DNA of 64,000 bases from Mikania micrantha (lineage: Eukaryota > Streptophyta > Magnoliopsida > Asterales > Asteraceae). Of the stretch, positions 46,894 to 57,407 are shown piece by piece. The notes under the pieces were generated by a model. That model had not been told where the DNA came from. It did not search any database and was given only the letters and a program-made list of their open reading frames with translations. Every line of letters starts with the position of its first letter. Position 1 is the stretch's first letter. The translations under genes and the position numbers were made by a program. The stretch spans positions 46,743,935-46,807,934 of the forward strand of contig CM018695.1 of the NCBI GenBank assembly GCA_009363875.1. The letters are read 5' to 3'.

Positions 46894-47295
46894 GGCCTGT
46901 TTGGGATTCCATTTTAGAATGAATTATTGACTTATTAACTTTTTTAAAAAGCCAATAAGTCAATAAGTTGTTTGTTAAACTCAAAAGGACTTTTCAGAAT
47001 TACTTTTTGTTAAAGGGTAATAAGTTGTTTTTCAAAAGCTAAAAATTATGGCTTTTCAAAATGACTTATGACTTATTAACATAAAATTACAAATCTACCT
47101 TACTATTTATCGTTTATCCAATAACCTTAAAATAATGTCAATAAAAAAAATGTCCATTTTGGTCATTTTGAAAATTCATTTAGGAAAAGCTAATCTAAAC
47201 ACATTTTTAAAAATTTCATTTCAAAAAGTCATAAGTTAATAAACACTTTTGACAAAAAGTCCTTTTAAAGTTAAATAAGCAATCCCAAACAGGGC
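46894..47295. mobile_element. MITE with GGCCTGTTTGGG-type ends
   Basis: 402 bp. The left end GGCCTGTTTGGGATT and reversed right end GCCCTGTTTGGGATT form inverted termini. Subterminal ACTTATTGACTTATTAA-type words also pair. The flanks share GTTAG (46889-46893 and 47296-47300). This is a widespread plant MITE type, usually filed under hAT, but the expected 8-bp duplication is not clean here. Confidence 0.75.
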
Positions 47296-47357
47296 GTTAG
47301 AAACATACCCAATTTCTCAACTTCCTACCGTTTCATTTCACATATATTTCCATTTTA

Positions 47358-47681
47358 CAATGTTTTGAAAACCGGACCGGACCGGTCGAACAGGGAACCG
47401 GTGGTCGGACCGGTCCGGTTAGGGGTACTGGGCCGTTTTTGGGTGAACCGGCCGGCCGAACCGGCGAACCGGCGGTCGGACCGGAAAACCGGTGGTCGGA
47501 CCGGTGGTTGAACCGTTTTTTTTATATTTTTTTATTTTTTTTTGATTTTTTTTGATTTTTTATATATATATATTTATAAAATGTATATAAAATCATCCGG
47601 TTCTTAAATCCGGTCCGACCGGTCCGACCTCTGACCAGTAAGGAGACCGGTTCGACGTCCGGTCCGGTTATGAAAACATTG
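47358..47681. mobile_element. hAT-like MITE with ACCGGTCCGG-rich ends
   Basis: 324 bp. The ends are CAATGTTTTGAAAACCGG and, reversed, CAATGTTTTCATAACCGG. An 8-bp duplication CCATTTTA lies at 47350-47357 and 47682-47689. The subterminal zones carry dense CCGGTCCGGT-type repeats around an AT-rich centre. Confidence 0.85.
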
Positions 47682-47689
47682 CCATTTTA

Positions 47690-49099
47690 CAAACCTAAAA
47701 ACTCTAACGCCTCCTCTCTCGATTTCTCCTGGCGGCGATCGTTTTCTGAAACCTATATTTATCCATAATATACCGATTGTGTTTTCATGTTCAACAAGAG
47801 ATTTCCCCTGGTTTGCTTCTTTTCGGTAACCTGGTTCAAACTTGGTACATTCCTTTCTTTATCTTGTTACCTGATTTAATTTTGATACCCTGAACCTGAT
47901 TGTGTTTTCATAAACCCTAATCGCTACGTATGTCGATCTGTAATGTATTTGATCGGGTCATGGTTTGTTGTTAGGTTTCTATCGTCCTCTTTTTGATGTG
48001 GAAAATATGATATGTTTTTGTACTTCTAATCATATGTAAGATGAACTTACAAAGAACATTAATCTGAATTGTGATGCATGCCATGATTGGAGTTGCGGGT
48101 AATGATCATGCCTTCGGTCAAAAGAACCTGAATTGTGTGTGGAATAACGTATGTTGAATTCTATGATGCTATATCTTTCTAAATGGCAGTAGCAACTTGA
48201 CTAAGCTGCAGCTGCAAGTAAGCTTATGCACATTACTAGCATTTTAAGTTATTTTTCTCATTTATTGGTTGTGCCTTTCCTGTTCACAAGTCTTTGACTC
48301 ATGTGCCTTGTTTTGCCAATTCAATGTTTTTATAATATAACCGTCATGTTTTAAGCACAGGTGTTATATACATTGATACAGAAGGTGCTGAGTTTTAGCA
48401 TAGCTGTTTGTTATATCTATAGCAAGTTGGGTGTTAATTCAGAAAAGGGTCTTTCAGTTTCATTTCTCTTTAAGCTTCCAAAAGGTTGAGCTGGACTGCA
48501 TTGGCATCATACATTTGAATGAATTTAAATTGAACACAAATGTTAATCTATATGCTGACAATCTGTACGATAAAAGTATAAAACCTCTGTTTATATTTTA
48601 ATCTACTACAACTCTTTTTATAAGAAACTTCAAAAAACGAGTTGCATTTTCATCTATTAATATAAAGGGATCCTTGATTGTTTTAATAAATACAAAAGGT
48701 GATATTTCCATCTGTAGATGATATTTGTGGAATATCTATGCAACTTCATACTTTTAGTGCAAGTTGTAGTCTCAAATGATAAGATAATGAACAAGTTAAA
48801 TGGTTATGTGATTGCAGGCAAAAACAAAACTTGTAGTAGACGAGTAGTGTTAGCCAAAAAACCATGTCTATCTATAGTGTGACATTAGGCTTTGGTTGGA
48901 GTGGGTACTTTGTGTTTTTGTGTAGGTTTCTTAAAATATTGAGTTTTGTTGTCTTTGATCTTTGGTCAAATTAGTTTGCAAATTTTGTCTGATAATGATG
49001 TTCAAATCACATGGTTGATAACTTCATCATATTTTAGGATTAGATAAAATAGAATAAACCAAGTTGTTGCTCCAAGTGTGGTTGGTTAGTGTTAATTCA
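47690..49099. other. Intergenic DNA, possibly a transcript leader at its start
   Basis: Around 47700-47760 the sequence (CTCCTCTCTCGATTTCTCC) resembles a plant 5' untranslated region, but no convincing open frame or exon chain follows before 49100. A non-coding transcript or gene relic is possible; neither can be shown. Confidence 0.35.
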
Positions 49100-49285
49100 T
49101 TTTTTTTAACGATAATAGTCAATTAGGTGGCACGTCCTTGAATGGAAACTATCTATATCTCACTAATTCATGAGGAAATCTACCATTGGGAAAATCCTAT
49201 TTAAGAGCAATTGCTACCAAAGAGACTCCAATCCAAACCTCCCATATGAGAAGTCGAGGCGTACCACTAGGCATAAGTCCTTTGA
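49100..49285 (-). mobile_element. SINE-like element
   Basis: The minus strand has an A-box-like TGCCTAGTGGTACG (49260-49273), a degenerate B box GGTTTGGATTGG (49228-49239) and an A-run at the 3' end (49100-49107 on +). No clear target duplication was found, so this is an older copy. Confidence 0.55.
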
Positions 49286-49400
49286 TGATATGTTATTTGT
49301 AAGTAACATAAGTTATATGTATAAATTATTAAACAGAATAATTAAATATCTAAAATATATTATGTTATTTTAATAATTTAAATCTTGATATTATTTTTTT

Positions 49401-49703
49401 TGAAAGCTCTGATGTGATTAAAACAGAAAAACCAAAACAAAGCTTGCTGCCGGAATTTTATTGATAACTTAAACATGCAAATAAAGATCCTATTTATACT
49501 AAACAATACAAATATCATACTATGGCTCAAATCCTAACTTTTAGGAATATAAATGACTAGATTAATTTGGAAACATTTAAATAATAAACCCATAATTATC
49601 TAAACCTACTTGATAAACATTCAACATAAATAAATAAATAAAACTTCTAATTTTCAGCTACCAATTCTTCTTTTTTCATTGAACATTACGAATAATTCCA
49701 ACA
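49401..49703 (-). repeat. 3' LTR of the gag-only element (303 bp)
   Basis: + strand TGAAAGCTCTGATG to ATAATTCCAACA. Its first ~120 bp match the 5' LTR fragment at 51279-51400 (for example AAACATGCAAATAAAGA and AATATCATACTATG). Confidence 0.85.
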
Positions 49704-49720
49704 ATTACCCCCTTAATCGT
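49704..49720 (-). other. Polypurine tract of the gag-only element
   Basis: The minus-strand reading is GATTAAGGGGGTAAT just before the LTR start TGTTGGAATTATT. Confidence 0.75.
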
Positions 49721-49740
49721 TAAATGTTCAAACTTGCCCT

Positions 49741-50628
49741 TCACAATAATGTTGGATTCTCATCATCACCAAATTGAGCAAGATGAGCTACTTCCTCATT
49801 CTTTTTTTTCTTCCACTTGGCGCACTCATATGCAAAATGACCAAGTTCACCACATTCATAACACCTAAACTCACTTTTGTCTTTACTTCCTCGATCTCTT
49901 CCTCTACCAAAACCTCTTCCTTGACTTCTTCCACGACTTTGGTTGTTATAACCTCATCCCTTTCCATAATTCCAGTTTTCTTGGTCACTTGAGCTTGCTA
50001 GTGGAAGTTTGTTTTGATCATTCCCATCCGGTTCATCATAACTCATGATTCGTGCCTCAAAAACCTTTATTCCATCCATTGCTTCTTCAAATGGCATCTT
50101 GTCAACATCAGAATATTGTTTAATAGAAGCTATGATTGGTAGAAACTTCTTTGACACCGAGTTTAATAACTTTCTCATAGTTAGCTTATCCTTAAGGTGT
50201 GAACCAAGACTTGTAAACTTGGCCCTTGCACTACTCAACTTGTCGGCAAACTCATCAATAGTTTCATTCTCCTTCATCCTTAAAGCTTATAGTTCACTCC
50301 TTAATGTGTGTAAACGAGCCTTTTGAACCAGATCTGCCCCAAGATATCGAACCTTGATAGTTACCCATACCTCTTTTGCACTTGAATATTGAGCAACCTG
50401 CATCAAAATATCTTTTGGCTAAGTTTGAAATATCACAGCCTTTGTTGCAACTTTCTTTTCATCTATTCCTGCTACTACCGTGCTTGTTACCTCCCAAAGA
50501 TCATACACCCTTGGAATCTGTTCCATAAGAATTACCCACGTGGTGTAATTTGAATCAGTCAACTTCGGGGACTGAAATGGCACGTTTCCTTGCTCACGGA
50601 TTGGTACTATAGCGTTATTTTCTGCCAT
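49741..50628 (-). pseudogene. Gag of the gag-only element (295 codons, three stops)
   Basis: One continuous frame starts MAENNAIVPIREQGN at 50628. The N-terminal part has the copia gag signature LTDSNYTTWVILMEQI (DUF4219-like). The middle holds the UBN2 region (ETIDEFADKLSSARAKF, PIIASIKQYSD), then a Gly/Arg-rich linker and a CCHC knuckle CYECGELGHFAYEC near 49822-49863 with all ligands present. It ends AQFGDDENPTLL. In-frame stops lie near 50416, 50285 and 49952; no frameshift was seen. Gag would form the particle and bind RNA. The copy is dead, but the frame is otherwise well preserved. Confidence 0.85.
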
Positions 50629-51264
50629 TGTTTTCTTGCTAATTCTTGCTGCAGTTCTCTGCTGATCTTGCTACTATTCTTGCTATTTATTCGGTTATTT
50701 TCTTGCTTATCTTGTTGAATTTCTTGCTTTCGTCGCTTGCTAATCTTTCTTTCTTGCTTGCTGATTACTTGCTGTTTTCCTTGCTGAACTTGCTATCTTG
50801 CTCTTGCTAAACTCTCTCGCTTCTTGCTATCTTGTTCTTGCTAAACTCTCCTGCTTCTTGCTATCTTGATGTATACTTGCAGCTTACTGATCTTGTTGAT
50901 TTCCTTTTCTTGCTGCTGCTAATCAGGAACACTAAGTTTCTGATTTTCTTGCTTCTTGCCTGATTCAATCAACCTGCTGTTGTTGATCGGATTCTTGCTG
51001 TTCTTGTTGCTTTCTTAACTTCCTTCATTTCTTTCTTTCTTTCTTTCTTTTTCTTTCTTTCTTTCTCTACCTGATCCATACTCTTGTGATCGAATTTTGC
51101 TCCTGCTTGTTTCCTGCTTTTGATCTGCTTCTCACATAAACAATAAAACTGCTGCTTTCTTGCTTCTTTGATCGAACACCCTTGCTGCTGTTGTGTCCTG
51201 GATGAACCCAGAAAAACGATCGGATCTGCTGCTGTGTGATCTTCCAAATCCCAGGTAAGGGCAC
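50629..51264 (-). other. Leader of the gag-only element with CTTGCT array
   Basis: Between PBS and gag. From about 50635 to 51000 the + strand repeats TTCTTGCT / CTTGCTGAT words dozens of times. A (TTTC)n microsatellite lies at about 51028-51066. Open frames here on the minus strand are products of the repeat. Confidence 0.75.
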
Positions 51265-51276
51265 GCTTTGATACCA
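51265..51276 (-). promoter_or_regulatory. Primer-binding site of the gag-only element
   Basis: The minus strand reads TGGTATCAAAGC, one base off the initiator tRNA-Met complement, two bases from the LTR edge at 51279. Confidence 0.8.
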
Positions 51277-51400
51277 ATTGAAAGCCAAGATACGAAAACT
51301 TGCTGCCAGAATTTTTATTGATCACTGAAACATGCAAATAAAGACCCTATCTGCACTAAACAAAACAAATATCATACTATGACTCAAACCTTAACTATGG

Positions 51401-52397
51401 TAGACCTTTGAATGTAACATCAAATGTTGTTTATAAAGAAATACTCATGAACTTATAATTATTTGATGTAATTATAATATTTAGAACAATTTTGTTGTTA
51501 GATCTACATTCTTTTGCTATATATGTGTATCTTTCTATTCCTTTATTTGTTTATGATTTTTCAACCCTTGTTACCGCATGGGTAATATCCTAGTGTGTGC
51601 GTATATACATGATATATATGGTCATTTGACCAAATCTTTTAAATTTTTAGAGTTTTACAACTCCTAATGCATACATTACAACTCTGTCAACATCTTTCAC
51701 CCTCCTCTTTAAAAACATGTTTCACCTCTTTTCTTCTCAAAATCTCAAAATTTAAAATTAAACACCCTCTTTTTTCTGCACTTTAACTTCCTAAACACAC
51801 AAACACACTAAAAATCGAGAGAGAGACTTGACAGGTTTTGTTAGTCGAGGTTAACGATAGCGGACCGGGGAAAAGAGAAGGATAGCGATGGTGTTGGGGG
51901 TACCCTTCATTGGTGGTAGCAACCACGACTGTTGTATTGCACCCTGTAAGATTCGACAGATACGCCTCTCTTTCCCATTTTTTATGTCCTTGTCTTCTTT
52001 ACCCTTGCAGATTACAAGGCCAGTTTTAAAATTTCATCCAAAATTTTGTAATTTCAACCCTTATAATCTTTACTACATATTCTGTTTTATTTCCCCTTCC
52101 AGTTTTGACCTACTTTACCAATATATAACCCCCAAACAAAATTTTTAGCGGTTTCTGAACTGAATTTTATCTAAAATTGGTTTAATTATTTCTGATACAT
52201 GATTTTTTTTTTGTTTGTGGCTTTACATAATTGCAACATGACTTTTATTTGGGTGGTTCTTGTGTGATAGATTATAGATATTCTTCATGCTTCAGTTTTA
52301 TTTGTTGATCATTAAGAATTGTGGGTTTATAATTTTAAAATTTGTTTTAGTTACAGGTATTAACATTTGATTATCTTGTTTTTTTGAAGTTTTTTTA
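51401..52397. other. Intergenic DNA with a possible orphan first exon
   Basis: At 51780-51950 a leader-like stretch is followed by ATG at 51888 (MVLGVPFIGGSNHDCC), and CACCCT|GTAAGA at about 51939-51950 looks like a good splice donor. No downstream exon that continues it was recognised. It may be a gene-capture fragment or chance. Confidence 0.3.
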
Positions 52398-52597
52398 TGT
52401 TGATAACCGTGGGAACCCACTTGTGTGGTAAACCCCTGGGTCCCCCAAATGCTCGACTAATCGAGAAGAATAGGTAAAGCGCGGCCGCAAGCAACTGGGT
52501 CGGTGGCCTCCAAGGAAGATTGCTCTAAGTGAGGATTGAACTTGAGAGCTCTAGGTTGTCTTTCCTACACTCTAACCACTACACCACTTCCTTAGAG
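52398..52597 (-). mobile_element. SINE-like tRNA-derived element
   Basis: The minus strand reads GGTGTAGTGGTTAGAGTG as an A box (around 52570-52584) and AAGTTCAATCC as a B box (52533-52543), then a GC-rich body, ending in an A-run near 52398. No clear target duplication was found. Confidence 0.6.
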
Positions 52598-53272
52598 GTT
52601 AGTTTCGAGGTAGATTTGAGTCTAGATTTCATCAACTAACACAAAATATATTGACCAAGTAGAAAACTTACTAGAGGCTATAATTAAGGTGAGACAGCTT
52701 CACATCCTCTCTATATTGTCAACGTATTTTACTCATCTTTGCCTTGTAGAATAAAACAATGCAAAAACCAAAGCCTTATCCTCTCAACCCTCTAGTCACT
52801 CTTTTCATATCAAAGCTTCATGGCATTCCAAATGCAAGTTATTCACTAAGCCCATCTGGAACCTTGGTTTTAAATTGTGCACCATTTACGTGCATCTTGC
52901 GCTATTGAGATGATGTGTTTACCCAGCTGCAACGCAACCTAGGTTGCGACGCCTCTCCCAGTTGCGACGGAATTGCGGTGCAATTTGCAAATTGCTCATG
53001 TCGTGAATATCGATGTATTGCGCCGAGCTTTGAAATCAGCAATACTCTTTTTGAAATCGGTAATTCTTCCTCTGATTTCTTCAACCACAGTTCTAATTTC
53101 TTCAATCATTGTTCTAGTTTCTTCAATCAATCTTTAATTTCTTCAATTGTCGACATCCTCGATTACAAAATCGATGAACACTACTAATTTTACTAATTTT
53201 GATTGCCCTATGCTATTATAGTATTTAGTGGACTAGTATGCAACATCGACGAACGTCATCTCTAAGACATCA
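52598..53272. other. Intergenic DNA
   Basis: A short stretch at about 52925-53000 repeats TTGCGAC/GCAACG words. Open frames here are serine/phenylalanine-rich low-complexity readings. No gene. Confidence 0.45.
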
Positions 53273-53280
53273 GATAGCCC

Positions 53281-53729
53281 CACTGTTGTAAAAATCGGCC
53301 TAGCTGGCCGTTTACTGTGTCGATTTTGGCTTAGGCGGCTTAGTCAGATTTTTTATTTATTTTTGATTTTTTTGACTTTTTTCTAGTAAAAAGGGACCAA
53401 TTTCATGATTATCTAGACATTTCTTAATCCAAAATCCTTAATATGTCTCTAAAACATCGAATCCAGCAACTTAACATTGAAATTCGTCTCTAAACTTTGA
53501 ATTCGGTGTTTAAGCTTGAACTTTGAAGTATTTGACTTAGTATTTTTAAATTTATTTTTTTAAATTATTTAAAGTGTTATATTAAATTATTGATATTTAT
53601 GTGTGTATATAATATATATTTGTAAAATTACATATAAAAATTCCTATCCGCCAAGCGCCGATTAATCCTGATTAATCCTTAGGCGGTGCCTCGCCGCCCG
53701 ACTAGCGCCTAGCGACTTTTACAACCATG
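53281..53729. mobile_element. hAT-like MITE (449 bp) with 8-bp duplication
   Basis: The left end CACTGTTGTAAAAATCGG and reversed right end CATGGTTGTAAAAGTCGC form inverted termini. The 8-bp duplication GATAGCCC lies at 53273-53280 and 53730-53737. The subterminal GC-rich patches (GGCTTAGGCGGCTTAG, AGGCGGTGCCTCGCCG) flank an AT-rich centre, as in other plant hAT MITEs. Confidence 0.88.
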
Positions 53730-53737
53730 GATAGCCC

Positions 53738-54315
53738 TATGTTACTATAGCATTTAGTGGACTGGTATGCGTTTATTTATTGCCCTATGTTTATTGTTTA
53801 GTGGACTGTTTTGTGTATATATAATAATAATGTTGAAATCTTAACTCAGCTGAAGCATGTATCAACTAATAAGCTATATTATCGTTTGTTTGAATATATT
53901 CATATATTTAGCTGTTATACCATGTTATGAAAATTTAGTATTTTGTTAATAGATAGCGTATTTCATACGTGATGCGCTTGCATTGTGCAATGCACATGAC
54001 GCAATGGATTTTTGAACCAATCGCATTGGATCGCATGATGCAATTTAAAACAAGTCTGGAACTTTATCTTAACTATTTTAAATCCTTAGGTTCAATATTA
54101 TGAAAATTTTAAAAAATTATTAATTGCACACTAGATTGGTCACTTGGAGAAGGTATTAAATCCTTGGTGTTTTAAAAGTTAAATTTAAAATTACAATTGT
54201 TTTCATCTTTTTTTTTTCTTTGTGTCAACGGTGATAAAGTTTATAAATAGGATTTTTGAAAGATTGATAAACTAACAAACAAGTATTGTGTTGTAAATTG
54301 CTATTGTCACCGCAT
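53738..54315. other. AT-rich intergenic DNA
   Basis: No gene or bounded repeat is seen. Confidence 0.45.
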
Positions 54316-54870
54316 CTAGGGCTGTAAACGAAGCGAACAGTTCGTAAACCATTCGGTGGGAAGTTTGTTTATGTTCGTTCGTTTAATAAATGAATGAACA
54401 CGAACAAGAAATTCCGTTCGTTTACTTAGATGAAACAACATAAACAGAGGCCGTGTTCGTTCACTTGTGTTCGTAAACGTTCGTGTTCGTTTATGTTCGT
54501 AAACGTTCGTTTATGTTCGGTTAAGTTCATTTATTATATTTATTCACTAAATGTGTTTTATATTTTCAATTTTTTATTTTTAGTTTATTAACATAATATT
54601 TAAGTTATTTTTAGTTCAATACTATAATATTTTAATTTATATATTTATAAATGATTAGTTCTAATACTTGAGATTAAGAATGTGGATTTTTATTGTTTAA
54701 ATAATGTGTTTGTTAGCGTTCATGAACCGTTTGTAAACAAGCTAAATTCCATAAGGAACGAACACGAACAAGAATTTCCGTTCGGTTAGTGTTCGTGAAC
54801 AACTTAAAAGTTAAACGAACGAATACGAACAAGGGCTCGTTTGTGTTTGTTCGGCTCGTTTAATTCTAAA
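54316..54870. repeat. Fold-back repeat rich in TTCGT/ACGAA
   Basis: The left arm (GTAAACGAAGCGAACAG, TTATGTTCGTTCG) and right arm (AACGAACACGAACAAG, GGCTCGTTTAATTC) contain words that pair with each other around an AT-rich centre. The beginning TAGGGCTGTAAACGA resembles a common plant non-autonomous hAT end, but no matching right terminus or duplication was found. Confidence 0.5.
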
Positions 54871-55763
54871 TCAAAGGATCAAGATCGTTCCCTACAAAAG
54901 AAATATTTTCCACCTACTTTCATCATTAATTCTAATGATCAACAAATTACCTTTTTTTGCTTTTTTTTTTTTAACAAATACTAATTTAGAAACCTTCATC
55001 CTCTCAAAATCATATCACACAACCACTTGAATGATAATTATTTATTTATGGGGAAGAAATATTTTTAGATGAAATATCTGATACAGAGTAACAGAAGAGA
55101 AAAAAACCCCCAAGTGTTTAAAATAAAATCCTTGAATAAACACCCCAAAATCCATAATTAGAATCAGGTTCTGATATTAATAACCTATCATTGCAAATTG
55201 TCACTATTGATCTTGACATTAAGCATGTCTCCTCAATAACAATGTAACAAGGATTAGGATGTGACGATTCCCAATTAGTGAAAAAAGGTTGGATCCAAAA
55301 TGATTTTAGCCCCATATCCGCAAAGAGAAAGCAAATAAGAAAACGAAAAACCAAGAGCAGAAGGAAGCTTTAATCGGACATTCTAGATCGACTGCTAATC
55401 TTGAAGCTCAAGATCTATCTTCATCTGCATAGAAGAATCCGGTTTTGACACCGATTCTGATTAACTCATAATAAACCAAATGTAGTTGATCCTAACATCA
55501 AATTAGTTAATAAATTCAGATTTAAAACGACCTCAAATTCGCCAACAGCGAATAGACAGCCACAAGAATTAAAGAGCATGAATGATGACTCGAAAGCTAG
55601 TTGTTTTAGAAATATTGAGCAATGATGATGAAATTACTATACTAAAAGGATTCATTGATTTCAAAGTTAAGAAAAGAAAAAGAGTTCTATTGCCGAGCAA
55701 ATATGGGTAAATTTCATGAAGTTTTTAAGAAGTCACTTTTGGAGTCAACAACAGGTGACATGA
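54871..55763. other. Intergenic DNA
   Basis: AT-rich with no gene recognised. Confidence 0.45.
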
Positions 55764-55936
55764 AGGGGGTGTGACACAAACCCTATTTGGACAAATTCGT
55801 AATATTTTTCATCATCTTAATCTACTCTAAGACTAAATCTGACCATGAGCAACATTTACGTCTAATTTTGGATATTTTAAAAAAAGAACAACTATATGCC
55901 AAAATTTTCAAATATGAATTTTGACTTAAGGAAGTT
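55764..55936 (+). pseudogene. Gypsy-A (Tekay-like) RT fragment, left part
   Basis: It reads HKPYLDKFVIFFI, then ILIYSKTKSDHEQHLRLIL and KKEQLYAKI, colinear with the Tekay-1 RT palm. The catalytic Asp pair is missing: FIDDIL has become FIIL through a 6-base in-frame loss near 55813. There are stops before HKP and at the Trp of the usual EFWLKE. It is broken off at 55936 by the element inserted at 55937 and continues at 60878. Confidence 0.8.
55932..55936. repeat. Target-site duplication AAGTT, left copy
   Basis: Identical to 60878-60882. Confidence 0.85.
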
Positions 55937-56298
55937 TGATACAGATCCAGAAGGAATGACCCAAGTGGAAGAAAACTTCGAGCCTGTTGATGAAAGTGGC
56001 TAGAATCGAACCAAGTTCTTAGAACCATCCAACCCTTGGACGAGAGTAAATTTAGTTCATGATTATTTATATTTCTTGGACCTTATTTTTTGGGATTTTG
56101 TTTCCATTAGGATATTATCTTTTCCTTGTTTATTTCTTATTTAATCTTGTAAATTCTTTGGTTGGGTGGTCAATGATTATTGAAGTTATTAAGAAACGTA
56201 TTGTCGTTTTTTTCCCGACATCGATAACTTGGTTGGCCAAGTATCTCCGCCGCTAGGTTTTGGCCTAGGTTCGTTCTTTTGCTCGTGGATCCGCATCA
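55937..56298 (+). repeat. 5' LTR of the short-LTR chromovirus (362 bp)
   Basis: The start is fixed by the AAGTT duplication and TG; the end by CA next to the PBS. Positions 56016-56298 match 60595-60877 of the 3' LTR with only about nine differences by eye. Positions 55937-56015 have no counterpart there. Confidence 0.85.
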
Positions 56299-56300
56299 AG

Positions 56301-56312
56301 TGGTACCAGAGC
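56301..56312 (+). promoter_or_regulatory. Primer-binding site of the short-LTR chromovirus
   Basis: TGGTACCAGAGC, one base off the initiator tRNA-Met complement. Confidence 0.8.
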
Positions 56313-56326
56313 CCACGAATCTCAGG

Positions 56327-57330
56327 ATGTCAGGAAGGGATCGCCGCCAACAATACCGTCGATTCACCGCGGAGGCAACGGTTATGAAGAACGTGATCCT
56401 CGAGATGCTGAGATCGAACGCCTCCGTCAACGGGTTCACAAATTGGAAACTAATCCTTTTGACAGGTTCGAAGAAAGGGAAGAAAGCTCGGAAACACAGT
56501 CCGTTGTATATGAATCCGAAGAGGGTGGCGGGTTTGAAAATTTTTTTGCCCGCCGACCCCAACAACAATACACCCCACCTCACCGGCAACCGAGGTCACC
56601 GCGGGCGCAACCACAACAGCAGGTTGACCACCTACGGTCCTTGGGTCTGCGAACGGAAGTCCCGGAGTTTGAAGGCCGGTTGCAAACTATGATTTTCTGG
56701 ATTGGCTTCAAACCGCAGAACGTATATTTGATCTTCGTGACATCCCAGACCATCTAAAGGTAAAACTTGTTGCAATTAAATTAAAAAAACATGCATCGTT
56801 GTGGTGGGATCATGTGTAGGATAAACGTTATCGAGAAGGAAAACATAAAGTAGAGACATGGGAAAAAATGAAACGCCTTTTGAAAGCCAAATTTCTTCCT
56901 GTTACATACAAACAAGATGCATATTTGGATTATAATAACCTCAAGCAGGGTTCTTTAACAGTTGAAGAACTAATTTTCAAATTTGAAAGTATGCGAATGC
57001 GTTGTGGGGCGGAGGAAAAAGAAGAACAAATTATCGCGCGTTTTTTGAGTATCCTTCAACGGGATATTGCGGACGTAGTATTATTACAACATTATTATTC
57101 CTTCGAGGATGTGTGTAGGCTTGCTTTACGGGTCGAACAACAACTCAATCCCAAACTCAAACCATTAACTAAGTTCCCGACAACCTCCTGCCCACCCAAT
57201 CAAAGTCGAACCACCTGTGATGCCAACTACTCAAACGGGAACGTCAAACGCTCTACGATGTTTTAAATGCCAAGGCTTAGGTCACCTTAAACGAGATTGC
57301 CCAAACAAGCAAATACTTGCTTTTGTGGAA
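56327..57330 (+). pseudogene. Short-LTR chromovirus gag
   Basis: It begins MSGRDRRQQYRRFTAEAT at 56327 and shifts frame before about 56443 (KLETNPFDRFEERE, VPEFEGRLQ). A second shift near 56690 leads to DFLDWLQTAERIFDLRD, VKLVAIKLKKHASLWWDHV, a stop, then KFLPVTYKQDAYLDYNNL and ALRVEQQLNPKL. The CCHC knuckle CFKCQGLGHLKRDC lies at 57259-57300 in yet another frame, with ligands intact. At least three frame changes and one stop. Confidence 0.85.
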
Positions 57331-57407
57331 GAGCCCGAACCAACATATGATACAGGGGAAGAGGAAGAACCCACTGAGTACTTTATCCTGATCGGGGTGA
57401 AATTCTT

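Larger units (their letters stand above)
49401..51400 (-). mobile_element. Gag-only LTR retrotransposon (TR-GAG-like), 5' LTR truncated
   Basis: In minus-strand order: 5' LTR remnant (51279-51400), PBS (51265-51276), leader (50629-51264), a gag frame (49741-50628), a polypurine tract directly after gag, and a 3' LTR (49401-49703). No protease, integrase, RT or RNase H lies between gag and the tract (about 25 bp), so the element was built to carry gag alone and to borrow pol. The total is about 2 kb. Confidence 0.82.

Noticed and set aside
46634..46984. 116-codon lysine-rich minus-strand frame
   Set aside because: Low-complexity reading of purine-rich DNA that runs into a MITE.
55750..55771. 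GGGGGTGTGACA as the end of a further Tekay LTR
   Set aside because: Upstream sequence does not resemble a Tekay LTR end, and downstream there is mid-RT coding with no PBS. It is better explained as part of the damaged RT relic.
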